A stretch of DNA of 64,000 bases from NCBI GenBank assembly GCA_004154925.1, contig QJNS01000167.1, positions 62,001 to 126,000 on the forward strand, given 5' to 3'. The position numbers and the translations under genes were made by a program. Within the stretch, counting starts at the first letter, position 1; each line of letters begins with the position of its first letter. Shown piece by piece: positions 1-12,432 of this stretch. Origin of the DNA: Monosporascus cannonballus (taxonomy: Eukaryota; Ascomycota; Sordariomycetes; Xylariales). Under the pieces are notes generated by a model. The model searched no databases. It saw nothing but the letters and a program-made list of their open reading frames with translations, and had not been told where the DNA came from.

Positions 1-399
1 CCGTTTTGTGTTCCCCTATTCTCTTGTGCCGCACTATAACAAATAAATAAAACGGGGTCAGGAGTCAGTCAGTACTTCTGAGATCTAAAAGCCCGTACGC
101 ACGTGCTGTTGACCCCCTGACACATAGCGATCGAGATTAGGTTTGCGACTAGGCCGCCCGATCCGGTCGCATCGATCTGGGGCCCTTTTCATGCTGGGTG
201 ACGCAAGCGGTGGGAAGCCAGAGGGGACAGACGAGGGAGGGCACTCACGTTTGGCCGCGAACACCGCCGATCCTTCTGAGCCCCGGAGCCTGAGGTCGAG
301 CGGTTTCGATCCGTAGGGCATCACCTCCAACAGGAAGAACTCGTCTTCCTTCCCGGATATTGGAAACCGCAGGACTGGTATGTCTGCCATTTCGGGCAT
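1..399 (-). CDS. Partial conserved gene at left edge, possibly XRCC4-like
   Basis: This is the 5' end of a gene that runs off the window. Exon 1 spans 399 (or 390, a second in-frame ATG) to 249 and ends at a textbook GTGAGT donor. A 215-nt intron (248-34) ends in TTATAG, and exon 2 (33-1) continues in frame. The visible protein begins MADIPVLRFPISG, continues with FFLLEV, then PLDLRLRGSEGS, and after the splice LRHKRIGEHK. The pattern of a short hydrophobic strand, 'LDLxLxGxEG' and then 'LRHxRI' resembles my memory of the N-terminal head domain of fungal XRCC4-like NHEJ proteins. That name is a guess from about 60 residues. The splice structure is well supported; the function is not. Confidence 0.5.
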
Positions 400-2401
400 G
401 TCCGCGCGAGCGATATCGTGGCAAGGCGGATGTTGCTCCGCGCGCGATTTAGAGTTTCGTTCCTGAGATGATGTGTGGTCCGCTTGAGACAGTAAATCTG
501 CGGCCCGAGATTGGAGGGTGACGTTTAATTCAGAGCGTCATTCCGACAGGTACCTCGAAACAGGTGGGGGTGGGGTTATTGATGGTGCTACCAACAATCC
601 AGTCGACCGGAAGATTACACAGCCTCTTTCAGCTCCCCGTATTGGATGGTATATCTCGAGATATATTGTCAGACGCTGTTATGCCGAGTCAAAATTCCAT
701 CAAGAAGGGGCAACTCGTATTAACGTCTGCCTACCAAGGTAGGTAGTGTGTCCAGCCAACAAACTGGTCAGGCAGGTGGTTTTAGGGGCTTGGAAGCGTG
801 CTCCTAGAAGCAACCTCGAAAGATAGGGGCATGACACTTTGCTCCGCCGTCATTCATGGGATTCTTTATGAAGACGGGAATTTAATGTATTATTCTTGTT
901 TTTTTTTTTAATAGTTCGGTTTGGTTCTCTAGGCAACTGCAGCCGAATGCACCCGTCTTGAAACCGGGAGCCACTTTGCTTTCCTTCCTTACCAAACTTC
1001 TTAGAGAGCTCTACCAAGTGCTACAAGGTATCGCAATAAAAACGAATGGGAAATCGCCTCTGAAATGCGAGAATACCCTTTTGTCGTCGTACATGCGGTT
1101 ATATATATACATATCTCTGTAACTCTCAGATGTATAGATAGAAACGTCCGAAGTCTGTAAGCACCCATTACACATCTCCGTGTCCCTCTAGTAGTGGTAA
1201 GTGCATGATAGCTGGGTTGGTGAGGGGTCAATCGCGCGTCCTCATATTTTCGCGTCCATCTCGCGTTTCTCTCCAGCGCAATCGCCACTGAAGAACGACG
1301 CTATAGGCTGGGCCGAGGGATACATACTTACATACTAGGTATATTTTCGGAGGTGACGGTGTCCCATAGGCCATACACCGTTTGGTGAGATGTCACGTAT
1401 CAATGGAGAAGCTATTCGTTCACCTCTGCTTCGCGTCCAAACACTGTCCGCGGGATCAATTCACTCAAACAGAAAGGCTCAATCAAGTTCACTAGGTAAC
1501 GAGAGGAAGTAGCTTCTGCTCTATTAGCATTAGCACTTCCGAATTAGTGGGCAAATGAAGATAAAGTGTGAGATCCGGCCACTGATTTTGGCATGATTTG
1601 CACATGAGGGACACTGCACGGGCCATTACCAGCCACTGGCACTGTTTGATGGTTCCACCCCTGACTCCAAAAGGGAAACTCAATTTACAAATTTAGAACC
1701 CCACTCGGCCCAGTTCAGCAGCGGCCCGGCCTTTCTTGCCCGCCTGCGCTGCCACTGCGACTCTACCACAACCCAAGCCCAGCCGTCTGACCTCTTCCCA
1801 AACCTGTCACCAACATCACACACCTCAAGCAGCAGCACTTCACTCTGCTTGAAGCAGCCAACTCGATCAATCTTCATCCACCCACCAACCATACAACGCG
1901 CTGCATTCCTGACTAAGAATACCGTCCGTCCGTATCACCGCAGCTGTTGGGGAGAGATATTGTATGATTTTTTGTTTTAACTATTCAACTGCTGTTGTTG
2001 GTCATTGCATTGGAGTCGCGTTGTTCAATCACGAATATCTCCACACCTTAGGTGCTTAATTTCGGACAACTCGAACAAGTCGCATCGGCACCGTTTGTCC
2101 TTTGCCGAGTGGTTAAATCCGTTTCCGTCGCAGCATCCTAGGACGTTCGCCGTCGCGAAATCCCACTACCGGCATTCTTGCAAACGAGAAAAGGAGGAAG
2201 CCTGTTGACGGTTGAGGTTGGAAGCAATTGATCAGTAGACTTGGAAAATGCGACGGGGCCGTAGCGATACATCTTGATGGAAATCGTATATGGGAAGTTC
2301 CCTTCCCGAACGACAATTTTATATGAGACGTACTGGCGCCGCGCACATGCGACAACTCCAACTGAATACAACCCGCTCCATCCTGACCGCAGATTCCTAC
2401 C
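400..2401. other. Intergenic region between the left-edge gene and byr4
   Basis: About 2 kb without a convincing coding region. Short open frames here have no recognisable domains, no paired splice sites and no codon pattern like the neighbours. It probably holds the promoters of both divergently oriented flanking genes. There is a poly-T run near 900 and pyrimidine-rich stretches around 1780-1830. Confidence 0.6.
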
Positions 2402-5385
2402 ATGGACACCTTACGACTAAAGCCCCGGAACCCTGTAGAAGATGACGTTGAAGACTGGGATGACGATGATTTTATGATCGATAGCGCCGACCTCTCTTTC
2501 CAGAGCTCGTCGACTGTTGTGAACACGCAGAATAACAGACGCGATAGCCACTCTTCTTTCAGGTCGGACCGCGACTCGTTACCTGGCCAGGAGGAGAGAC
2601 ATGTGCATGTACCAGGGGACGACGAGAAGTCTACCTTGGATGCCATAGCCGCTGCTGCCCATGCCGGCATTCCGATCCCCGCCGACGTCCCACCGTCCGC
2701 GCTAATGGGAGGCACCATTCGCCGGCTCGGGCAGCGTAGCGTCAAGAGGGTATTCCAAGAGGACTGGGGCGATGACTTGGAGCTGCCGGAATCAGACCAG
2801 ACTCTCCGCCTGAGGCCGCGAGATAAAACCGAATTTCCCAAAGCCATACGACAAGTCAGTGGCTCAGCAAAGCCTGGTCCGGTGAGACAACCACCGCCAT
2901 CGAAAAGAGAGAACAAGCCAAAAGCCCTGGGAACGCCCATCAACTTGGACAGGTTCAGGGATAACGACGAGGACGACGACATGTTCGGCGAGGGAGCTTC
3001 AACCATTCGGCCGTCGAAATTCCGGCCACAAGCGAGACCGGTATCCTTGTTCTCGCCACTCATCCCCCAAAAGAAGGAAGATGACGATTTCGAGATGGAC
3101 CTTGAACTGCCGTCAGACGGGAAGCTGAAACTATCGAGGAGAAAGGATATTCCTAAAACCCCGGCGATGAACGGGAATGAAGACTTCGACTGGGGAGAGG
3201 GTAGCCTAGGAACAAGATTTGGCGGTACCCGACGGGATGCCTTCTCCAACCGCAGCTCATCCGTTTCGGCTCTAAGTCCTAGCCTTGCAAGTTCGATGAC
3301 CGCAGAGAGCGAGGATGAGAACTTGGATGGGCTAGAGCTACCCATTGGGCCATTGAACCTTAGCGAGCGTTTGAAGCGGCGGAAACTAAGTCGATCTCCA
3401 GAGAGATCAGTAGTGAGTCGAGCACCCAAGCAAACCCTACGTACTGCGGAAGAGAAGGAGGACATTTTCGCTGGTCTGGAATTAGGCGATGGGGATGTTT
3501 TCAACTCGGGCAAACTTTCACTCCACCGTAATGTCAAAATCAAGGAGTCACAGCCTACTGTTCCTACACGGCCGAAGACTGCGGTATCAATAACTTTCAC
3601 CAACAAACCTGTCACATCGATACCTACCTCTCGTCTTCCCCGACCCATGGCTAGCCATGAACGTTCGCACGCTCAGGCTCCTTCGCTCGAACCGGTTTCT
3701 GAAAGCGGTGGCCCTATCCAATCGCGACCCAGCCGAAGAGGGCAGTCAAAACTCGGTCATTCAAGCCAGTCTTCCATATCCAGCCTTTACGCTCCGTCTA
3801 CTCCTGCATCTGCATCGGCTTTTCATCAACAGAACACGCCGCGTAGAAAAGAATTAGGACAGAAATCCTCAACAAGTATTCTTCGGGCAGAACCGACCAC
3901 TACTAGTGCCCAGCTTCTACGACTGAAGAGGTCCATGCCGGTTCTGCGTGCTGCTCAACCCCCTGCCAAGCCGGTAACGTCGCGCCCCGAGCGCCCGCCT
4001 TCCCGGACTGATTCTACCCGGCCACAGTCATCTCTGCGCCCCAAAACACCAGTAGATAGACCTCGCTCGACGTATGAGAGCATTGCGGCCCAGGCAAGGA
4101 AGCCTCAGGTACCGTTTTTGCCTGCTGGTGCCTCTCAGAGCCAATCGCAAAACGTAAATGCCAAGGCCTCGCGTGCATTCAGGCGTCATGACTCGGATCA
4201 AGGCCCGGAGGCTAGGCCCCTGTCACGTGCCTTCTCCCGCTCCACGATGCGTTCACCGAGCCCTAGGAGGTTCCGCCATGAGAAGATGGCTTCGGAGCCC
4301 ATTTGGCAGCAGCTTAGTAAGCCGCGTCGTCTACGACACTTCGGTGACGGCCACGAGCTAGATGGTTTCGATGATCTTCCAACATCGGCCCAGGTAGAGT
4401 CCAGATTCACTAAACAGCCTGTGGCGAGCGGGAACAGCAGAAACAGTATTCGGAACAAGCTGCACCAAAACGTTCAGCAGGATCGTAAGACTCCAAGTCC
4501 TGTGTCGCCCAAGTCCCCCCCCAGGCTTAACTACCAGCCTCATTTCGCTCGAGACACTACTGCCAGCCGCCTGGCAAGGGAAGCGAGTCTGGCACAAAGA
4601 GCCGGACCGCTGACTCCTCTGACCATGCACAGGGTGGCTCAGCTCTCTACTAGGATGAACCTGAACCCAAGTTTCCCCCAGAATACCATCAGGGCAAAGA
4701 AACCCCGAAAGCCTCAGCAGCTGAAACCGCACTTAATCACCAATCTTAGCTCGGCAAGGGAGCCGAAAGGTGAGAGCCAAACCCTGTATGTTCCGAGGCA
4801 GCGCTAACATCGAAGCTAGTCGTGAATGGGATGACTTATAACCCGGTCACATATCGCTGGGAAGGCAACGAAAACGCGCTGAACGTCTTCAACGCTCCGA
4901 TACCCTCATCACCCACGACACCCATGCCTCCACGTGTACACCGCGAGAAGGAGGCCTCGACTCCCGGGCCCGTGCTCATCAAGGATATGAGTACGAGCAA
5001 GGGGGCTAAAAGGATTGGAAACATGGTGTTTGACCCACAGGCCATGTGTTGGCTTAAGGTTGACAGCGCGACCCCAACCTCCAATTCTGATGATCCCATG
5101 GAAGACTTTAATGCTATGGACGATGATGACGACGACCCTTTCAAGGACATTCCTGATCTTGAAGACGGTGACATGGACGAAACCGGGGGTCGGCACAGCC
5201 GCGTAAGCGACATTAAGGACGAGTGGCTCGTCGGCGAAGAGTTCGACGTCGGCCCCGAGTTCATCAGGCGGCAGCGGGAAGAGGAAGAACGCTGGCGCAA
5301 GAAATGCAATAAATGGGTTGGGGTCGTCAAGCGTGACCGGGAAGCCTGGCGATGGGCCATCAAAGACATCGTCACAGGTGGTTGA
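2402..5385 (+). CDS. byr4: Byr4/Bfa1-type subunit of the two-component GAP for the Spg1/Tem1 GTPase
   Basis: Two exons, 2402-4769 and 4820-5385, give about 977 residues. The 50-nt intron (4770-4819) has a GTGAGA donor, a GCTAAC branch site and a TAG acceptor, and the frame is kept across it. Byr4/Bfa1 works with the TBC protein Cdc16/Bub2 at the spindle pole body to hold Spg1/Tem1 inactive and restrain septation or mitotic exit. Evidence here is an acidic N-terminus, a long disordered Ser/Pro/Arg-rich middle, and at least four spaced copies of a short 'LELP...LxL..R' motif near residues 124, 233, 310 and 358. The C-terminal part has 'MTYNPVTYRWEGNE' and 'MVFDPQAMCWLKV', which are typical of the family. 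The start ATG lies in a good context (taccATGG). The long antisense open frame over 2113-3648 is a shadow of this gene. Confidence 0.9.
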
Positions 5386-8300
5386 TCCTCCGGTACACTC
5401 TCATCCAAGACCACCATCGAACGCATTTCAAGGATTACGACATGATGTATCAGTATTGGCGTTTCGAGGAGGACAAATCCGTTAGAAGGGAAGATGACCT
5501 AGAAGGGGATACGGGAACGACCCCTTTTTATCATTACCGCTTATAATGATGGATGGTTAGGAGATGATATCGGCGTCTTGCAGAAAGCCTAGAGGGATGG
5601 CTACCTCGCTAGTTTGGTGTGGTAGTCAGTCCTCAAAGCGAGCAAGACCTACCCATGTCATCATCCTCTCTTCTTTGTTGGTGTCGATATCTCTTAACGT
5701 TTGGAGATACAGCCATCTTCTTCTGGTGTCCGTGGGCAAGCACGGATTTTGCATCTGTATTGGCTCGGGGTTTGGTTGTTGTTTTTTTTTTTTTTTGGTT
5801 TTTTTTGGGGGGGTCATGACTGATGAATGATTTTAATGACATGCAACGCTTATGACGACATGACGATATCAAGATGTATTTCTAGGACCAGGTTGGCAGG
5901 CAAATTCTTGATAGACAAAAAGAGAGGGCCACGGGTTTAACGCTGCGATGATGAGAGACCCGGAAATTAATAATGTCTAATGATAGGAACCGGTGCTTTG
6001 TTGCGGAACTGAATGTTGCGATGCCTTTCTTTTCTCTGAATGCTTGATTCGGGAATATATGGTCCAACTCACGGCATGGCGGGACCTACGTTACCCATCT
6101 ATCAGACGCAACACCGCTCCCCGCATATCTCACCCGTGACGGTGACGGCGTCGCTGATTGCATTTATTACCCATTACCAAGCCTACAACTCGGCGTGTTA
6201 ATACTTAATCCATAATCACAACACATCATTATCGAACACACAGCCCCTTCGTTACACACGCACGCAAACCCTCTCTCCTCTCTTTCCTTCGCTGGTGCCG
6301 CTCATGCGCATATATGTACAACTCGTCCACCCCACATATATTTACCCATCACAGGCTCACAATCCATGGGGGCAACGATGGCCGGTAGAGGGCAGTCACC
6401 CCTGGGATAGGGAGCTAGCAGAGCGCAGGCAAGCCTAGATGACTTAGCGATTTCCGCCCCCCCCCCCCCCCCCCCCCCGGGAGCCGCGGAGCACCCGTGT
6501 CGTAGGCCCCGTTCCCGCCTGAAGGGGTCCCCGAGCACAGCGCCCACGCAGCCATGCGGGGGCCCGAGAGCCATGACGAGCGCGTGGCGTCCGGGCGAGA
6601 TCCATCCGTATAGAACACGAGTCGGGGGCTCAGACCGGGTTCGTCGGGACAGACGAGCGCGCTTGCGACGCAAAGCTACCGCCGCCTCGCGTGCCTTGCA
6701 CGAAGGTGCAGGCGCTCTTGCGATGCTTAGTCGGGGTGGGATGCCGACTGGGCAGACAGGTGGATATGTTTTCTTGGTGGCGACCCGGCGGGCCTCTCCT
6801 CCGCAGGGACATGAGTAATGTGAGCTGGGAAGCTTAGGAGGGCCTGACCCGGGCTACCCGATGCCGCCGAGGTCGGTATACAATGTTACGAAGGCTGGGA
6901 TCATTTTGTAGTATTTTATGTCGTATGGGGGACTGCACGAGACGGCGTCGTAAGCACTTTTCATTCTTCTGTTCACTGTATGTACGTCATTACCAGCTAG
7001 GCAGTAGCTGCGATCCGCCATATTATAGTACATCGGATCGCGGCCCCGTCTAGACAGATTCACACTCATCCTGTAGCTCTCGTCAAAGGAAAGGAAGACA
7101 GCGATGCCGGAAGGTTCTAGTTGCTATATCGATCTGTCGTCAGCCAAGCAGAGCACCGCTACCTATCCACCTACCTTCCTACCTACTAGGCTGCTCTAGC
7201 TCCCGCCATCGTGCTCGGCGAACGCCGCTCGACGACGCGGACACCCGGCCTTCTCCCCTACAAGGGCGCACCCTCGTATCAAACCAGCACCAGCACTTCC
7301 ATGACTCGCCTCCCGTCCGACGCAGGGGACCCAAAGCCGCGGCCCCTAGTCCGGCGTACGCTCGCGTCGAGGCGACGGCGGCGTCGGTTGAGCCGGATGG
7401 AAGGGGTAAATAAGTGACAGCCGGTCAGTTGGTTGCGACGCATTGCAGCCACTGGTGAAGTGCCGCTCTGCCTTCAGGTATGTACGGCTTCCCTGGGATG
7501 CTGAGGCTGTCGACGAGGCTTGGACTCCCAAAATGTTGATATTAGAGCACGTGGCACTCTAACTCCGCGAAGACGAGATCGACGGTGTCGGCAGAAAGGC
7601 TTAGAGTACGGGTGCCGCCATCTGGAATCAGATCTCCGACGATGAGACATGTAGCGCCTCGTGCGACTTCTGGCGTTTGCTAGAGATAGCCCGCCGGTAT
7701 TCTGAGCTCCCCGAGGCTGTGCGCGGACGTACAGCCCCAAAGGATTGCGAAGTCTGACTGACGCCCCACTCGCACGCCTCCCCCGAATTAGCCATGCCTT
7801 ACCCGGACGACTCTTCGTCATAACGATCTCTCGCTTCAGGTAGCTGCGACTGCGAGCAATAATCAGCTTCACAAACTCGGCCCGGATGGCGCAGTGGATC
7901 TGAGGGTAGTGACGATCTTCGGGTGTTCGGCATACTGCATATGGCCAATACATTTACGTTAAATGGACGAAACTGCGGCATGACAGATGAATGGTTAGAT
8001 GTTGGCATGGAATGGCTTAAAATATCGATTTTACAGTATGAACTCAGTGGTATCCAACCTATGTTAGGTATACGGTGACGTCGATAAGAACTTCTTGCGC
8101 TCGTGCGACATCTCTTTGCACCTCTCTATTCACCAGTCGATTGGGTGAAACGTGGACTTGGAAGGCGATTGGCCACCGGTATGCATTTGGGCCATGCCGC
8201 TCTGATGTGCTCCGGTTTGCCCGAGCCGCGCGTAGCTTGACAGTGAGAAGTCGAGGTTCCCGGCCGTTTATGGGGCTCATTACAAGGATTCTAACCACAA

Positions 8301-8729
8301 AACCGGGAACCCCTAGTAATTAGTGATTAAAATGCTTCCTGAATGGTCTTTTTTGGAGGATCCTCGCCGCTGATCCTGATATATTGCGCGTACAACCCTC
8401 CCATGGTACTCTCTCCTTTGACCCCCTCTGTCTCTTGAATGCTATGTAAAAATGCATCGGATTGCTGTTGGCTCCGGTGCCAACAAGCTGTGCATAAGAA
8501 GAATATGTAGCCTGGGATGCGGAGACGAAGGCTGCAGCCACCATGTTTCGCCCCCGTTCCCTAGAGCCCCTTTCCCCTAGGATAACGTGAGCATCTCAAC
8601 TTCTATAGCAGCCGTAAGCAGGCTCCTTTCGATGAGTTTCAAGCTGGCCTTGTTCATCGCTCGTATCTAATTCATTTTGTCCAACTCTGATTCTACCTCT
8701 GCATCATCGGCTTCGAACGCTTGTACAGA
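5386..8729. other. Gene-poor 3.3-kb stretch with homopolymer tracts
   Basis: No gene is recognised. The stretch includes a T-rich/G-rich run near 5780-5815 and an uninterrupted run of 22 C at 6457-6478. GC-rich frames between about 6300 and 7950 on both strands are low in complexity (Arg/Gly/Pro-rich) and match no domain I know. The last few hundred bases should contain the promoter of the downstream glycosyltransferase gene. Confidence 0.55.
6457..6478. repeat. Poly-C tract (22 nt)
   Basis: Uninterrupted run of 22 cytosines on the + strand, in a GC-rich non-coding segment. It is one of several long G/C homopolymers in this window. Length in such tracts is error-prone in sequencing. Confidence 0.95.
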
Positions 8730-10147
8730 ATGCTTTCTGCTTCACCGTGGCCGCGAAAGCGCCTGATACTCTCTCTCGGCCTCTTCGTGAGCTTTTACTT
8801 CATAGGGCTACGCAGGGGTCTCAGTGTTGTCCAATTTCCAAATGAGTGGGAATACTGGGCCTCACGGAATGAGGAAGCGACAGATTTGCCCTGTGCCTCA
8901 CTCGAAGGGTTAGATGATGTGTTCGTCATTCTAAAGACCGGGGCGAACGAGGCGTCCGAAAAGCTTCCGGTGCACTTGAGAACTACACTCGACTGTATCC
9001 CGCATTATGGGATCTGGTCCGATCTGGAAGGGGATATCTCCGGCCATCATGTCTCTAATGCCCTTGACGAGGTGGACCCCCAGGTGATAGCTAGCCATCA
9101 AGATTTCGAATACTACCGTCGGCTTCAAGAGCAAGGCAGGGATGCTTTCTCGGCTGATGAACAGGCCAAATGGGCCAATGCGCAAAACACCGCCTCGGGG
9201 CGCGACACCCCGGGCTGGAAGCTGGATAAATGGAAGTTCCTTCCGCTGGCGGACAAGGCATACCACCAACGGCCGGAGGCTAAGTGGTTCATTTTTATGG
9301 AATGCGACACGTTTATCATCTGGAAAAACATGTTAGCATGGCTGTCGACGATGGACGCCTCAAAGCCGCTTTACCTGGGCCAGCAAATGCGGATAGGGGA
9401 TGTGGTGTTTGCCTACGGGGGTTCCGGCATCGTTATCTCGAACCCGGCGATGAAAGCACTCGTCGAGCACCGGGCGGCGAACCTCAAGTTCTACGACGAC
9501 TTCACAGGACAGCACTGGGCCGGGGACTGCGTGCTCGGTAAGGCCATGTTGGACGCTGGAGTAGAGCTGACGTGGTCTTGGCCTACCCTCCTGGGCGATG
9601 TTGTCTCCGAGCTCGACTTTAATTCCACGTTTGCGAACGATGCCGTCCATCCCTGGTGCTACTACGCCACCTCCTATCATCACCTAACCCCTCCAGAGGT
9701 TTCTCAATACGACGAGTTCGAGCGGAAATGGAGGAAAGAAGTGAGCAATTTTCTGCCACCAGCGTTGATGATTTTAACTGACCAACTCGGCGGCATTAGA
9801 ACGCGGGCACTCTCCTACGACATGGTGATATCTTCCGTTATTTCGTGCTTCCGAAGATCCGGTCCGAGATTGCGGACTGGGACAACTTATCGGCCGACAC
9901 GCAGAACTCCGAAACCGGCACGCTCGCGGACTGTCGCAGCGTCTGTGAAAACCAGTCCGGTTGCGTCCAATTCTCGTTAACCGGCCGAACCTGCAGGACG
10001 TCCAAGGCCATCAAGCTCGGGCATGAGCACCAACAACAGGATCCCGCCTCTGAGCGCGTCTCTTCCGGATGGATAATGGAGCGCGTCGCGGCTTTCGTGG
10101 ACGAGATGAACGCATCGTGCCAGGGAGAAGACTGGGTGCTGCCTTGA
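8730..10147 (+). CDS. GT31-family (fringe-like) type II membrane glycosyltransferase
   Basis: Two exons, 8730-9740 and 9800-10147, encode about 452 residues. The 59-nt intron has a GTGAGC donor, a TTTAACTGAC branch region and a TTAG acceptor. Start is the ATG at 8730. A basic stretch followed by a hydrophobic segment (about residues 9-27) looks like a Golgi signal anchor. The body has 'WFIFMECDTFIIWKNML', whose ECDT matches the DxD-like metal/donor site of fringe-type enzymes, then 'YLGQQMRIGDVVFAYGGSG' and 'GDCVLGKAMLDAGVEL', the usual GT31 order. Exon 2 continues with 'HGDIFRYFVLPKI' and a Cys-containing PAN/apple-like tail (C-R-S-V-C, C-V-Q-F, C-R-T-S). The substrate is unknown; the role is probably extension of protein O-glycans or cell-wall glycans. 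Confidence 0.85.
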
Positions 10148-10987
10148 GCTTGATCGAGGAAATATGAACGAAGAGAATCAAGTCATGTCTTCGCCAAGGC
10201 GGTTAGTCCCCTAGTTTCCCGTCCAGTAAGCTTCGACTAACTCTTGATGCCGACGGAGCTGAGATTCAGCCGCTGAGTGGCCCGTGTACCAACAGCAGCT
10301 GAGGTCATGGCTCGAGAAAATGCACTCGAGCAGCCATCGATGGGGGTTCCCAAGAGAGCCGTCACGCGTCGAGTATCGCAAGGCCATTGATGCTAGGATA
10401 TCATCTAGCACGCGGACGGCGGTTTTATAGACACGTAAACACGACACCTTAAAAAGGTATCCCTCTCCCTAGACAGGTTGATCAGGTGCTCGCTGTTCGG
10501 CTATATCATATAATTTATGTAAATCTGGAACGTGTTTGGTACAAATGCACATGCGTTGTTGATCAGTCGAGCCGCAATGTCCGACCTTGACCCAAGTGTG
10601 TATCGATCTGAATGCGCAGAAAATGTTTCTGAAGGCGATGTTCCAGTGCAGGCTAACCCCATTGCGGAGATATGCCGAGGAAAAGCGGAATGCGACAGAA
10701 CTACAGACACAACAAGCCCGGAGTCCTAAACAAAATACAAGAACTGTTGTGCGTAGAGAAACGTTTTGCCTTTACACCAAGTAAACAGACGGCATAAGCT
10801 CAACCGCAATAATCAGGAGCTCAGAAACTCTCCGTCCCAGCTCCCAAGACTCTTGGGAACGCTAATAAATTAATTGTCGCACTTGCCAAAATGAAATTTC
10901 GGAGGCCCGACCACATGCCTCTGACCACATTGCAATCCGTACTGCTACGGGGAAAGAAGTTTGCAGAAAACTGCAAAAGGAAAGTGC
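10148..10987. other. Intergenic region
   Basis: Between the glycosyltransferase and the tRNA gene I see no supported coding region. Short open frames on both strands lack domains and splice structure. Confidence 0.6.
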
Positions 10988-11076
10988 TCCCTCGGGCCGG
11001 AATCGAACCGGCGACATTTCGGTGGCAAGATATGACAATTACAGCCGAACGCGATAACCAACTACACCACCAAGGG
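10988..11076 (-). tRNA. tRNA-Tyr: tRNA-Tyr (anticodon GUA) with 15-nt intron
   Basis: The minus strand folds as a complete cloverleaf. The acceptor stem CCCTTGG pairs with CCGAGGG (11076-11070 with 10995-10989), with C1-G72 as expected for eukaryotic tRNA-Tyr and A as discriminator (10988). U8 is present, the D-loop is AGTTGGTTA, the T-arm is GCCGG-TTCGATT-CCGGC, and the anticodon stem is TTCGG/CCGAA. The anticodon GTA lies at 11042-11040. The anticodon loop is enlarged by 15 nt right after the base 3' of the anticodon, the canonical tRNA intron site; eukaryotic tRNA-Tyr genes usually carry introns. Mature length would be 74 nt before CCA addition. Confidence 0.95.
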
Positions 11077-12432
11077 AGAGCAGGTTACACGAGCGAGGGT
11101 AGGCCTTCGCTCGAGGGGGTGATTGATGAAAGATCTCGTTGTTGAGAGACATTATATTCGGATCGGAATACCTGGTCGCAGGGGTATATTTCGTTAGTAG
11201 TTACCTCTACCGCATACTATTCCCCAAATACAGTTACGGTTTTGTCTCTACATAACAGTTTGTGTGGGAATTAACATCGGGAAACATCATTACCAACAGC
11301 AAATATCGTCAGCTGTACCCCTGTACTATTTCATGATACCTAACGCGATATTGCCACAATTAAGCCACTTGCGCGTTATCCCAATAACTATTAGAGCCCA
11401 ACTTGCCAATATCAAGAAATAACGCCGTCTGCTTTTGTGGCCGTCGCTTAAAGCTGCCAAACGCCTTCGTAAGTGGGAAAGGATGAAGCGCTGCATTAAG
11501 GACTCTGAGAAATAGCAAACAAAAGTCATGCAGGTATTTTTGCTTCCGGTGTAGGGGAATATACATACTAGCCGTTTAGGGAATCCTGCGGGGCGGTGGA
11601 GGTAACTAACAAAATATAACCCCCCCGAGGCCTGTATAGCCGGCCCAACCATTTCTTTACAACCGGAACTCGACGGTGGGGAACAGCGGCGCGGGATGTG
11701 AAGCATCCACTTGAAAATATACTCAACTTCAAAGCCCGTATGATCACCTCTTGTTAGGAATATGTAAATTCGACACGAGCAAAGGACTTCGGGGGACGTC
11801 AGCTCTCTTGATTGCCCTTTCATAACCGTAATGCCCCGACTCTTCTCTGACATTTATACTTTTGTTGTTACAAAAACGGGCGGTCCCGAATCCAAAGGCT
11901 ATATATGTACAAAATCTAGGGGTACTTGCGGCGTTACTTGTGGACCCTATGACCACACTTCATGCAATATTTATCTTGCTAAAAACAATTTCTACAAGAA
12001 AAAAAAAAGTAAAGGGAAAAAGCATGACATAATAAATCAAAGGGTTCGGCTCTTAGCAATCAGACAATCACATGCCCTTTCTACAGGTAACTACGATTTT
12101 ATCATTCCTCGTCCGTAACACAAAGATTGAAGGCTGGCGCGGCGAAACTAGTATGCCCGGTGTCAAACAATGGAATTCTCAAATACGGGACGACGAAACG
12201 GGGAACCACAGACCTGACGGCAGAGAGTTATTTAGTGGGGACCGACGGATCCGTTGTATGTCTATAGATCTCGTCACCAGAAGCTGAAGTATATCTGTTC
12301 CTCTCTTCGCGGAAAACACAATACTCTCCAGACCCCCTTTTCTTGTTGAAAAGGGGGGGGGGGGGGGGGGTCTAGACTGCATAGCGCAAAGAGCCCGGCC
12401 ATAGCCTCGTGAATCCTACGACTGATCAGCCA
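11077..12432. other. Intergenic region with a G-tract hairpin
   Basis: No recognised gene. A 175-codon open frame on the minus strand (11853-11326) has no domain and could arise by chance. Near the right end an inverted repeat with a long G run occurs (12331-12374, listed separately). Confidence 0.55.
12331..12374. repeat. Inverted repeat with an 18-G run
   Basis: AGACCCCCTTTTC is followed after a short TTGTT loop by GAAAAGGGGG and then GGTCT. The right arm is expanded to 18 consecutive G (12353-12370) against 5 C in the left arm. The arms can pair as a hairpin. This looks like a short palindrome in which one homopolymer has expanded. Confidence 0.75.

Noticed and set aside
2113..3648. 511-codon open frame on the minus strand
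   Set aside because: Antisense to byr4 exon 1, Ser/Arg-rich with no domain.
6302..6673. 'VFYTDGS' on the minus strand, reminiscent of a LINE RNase H start
   Set aside because: Nothing else of an RNase H or reverse transcriptase follows; the rest is low-complexity Gly/Pro/Arg text running into poly-C.
7875..7935. 'TGGCGCAGTGG' looks like a tRNA A box
   Set aside because: No B box or foldable acceptor stem lies at the right distance.
11326..11853. 175-codon minus-strand open frame
   Set aside because: No domain, no codon pattern like neighbours, no splice partners; an open frame of this length can arise by chance in 64 kb.
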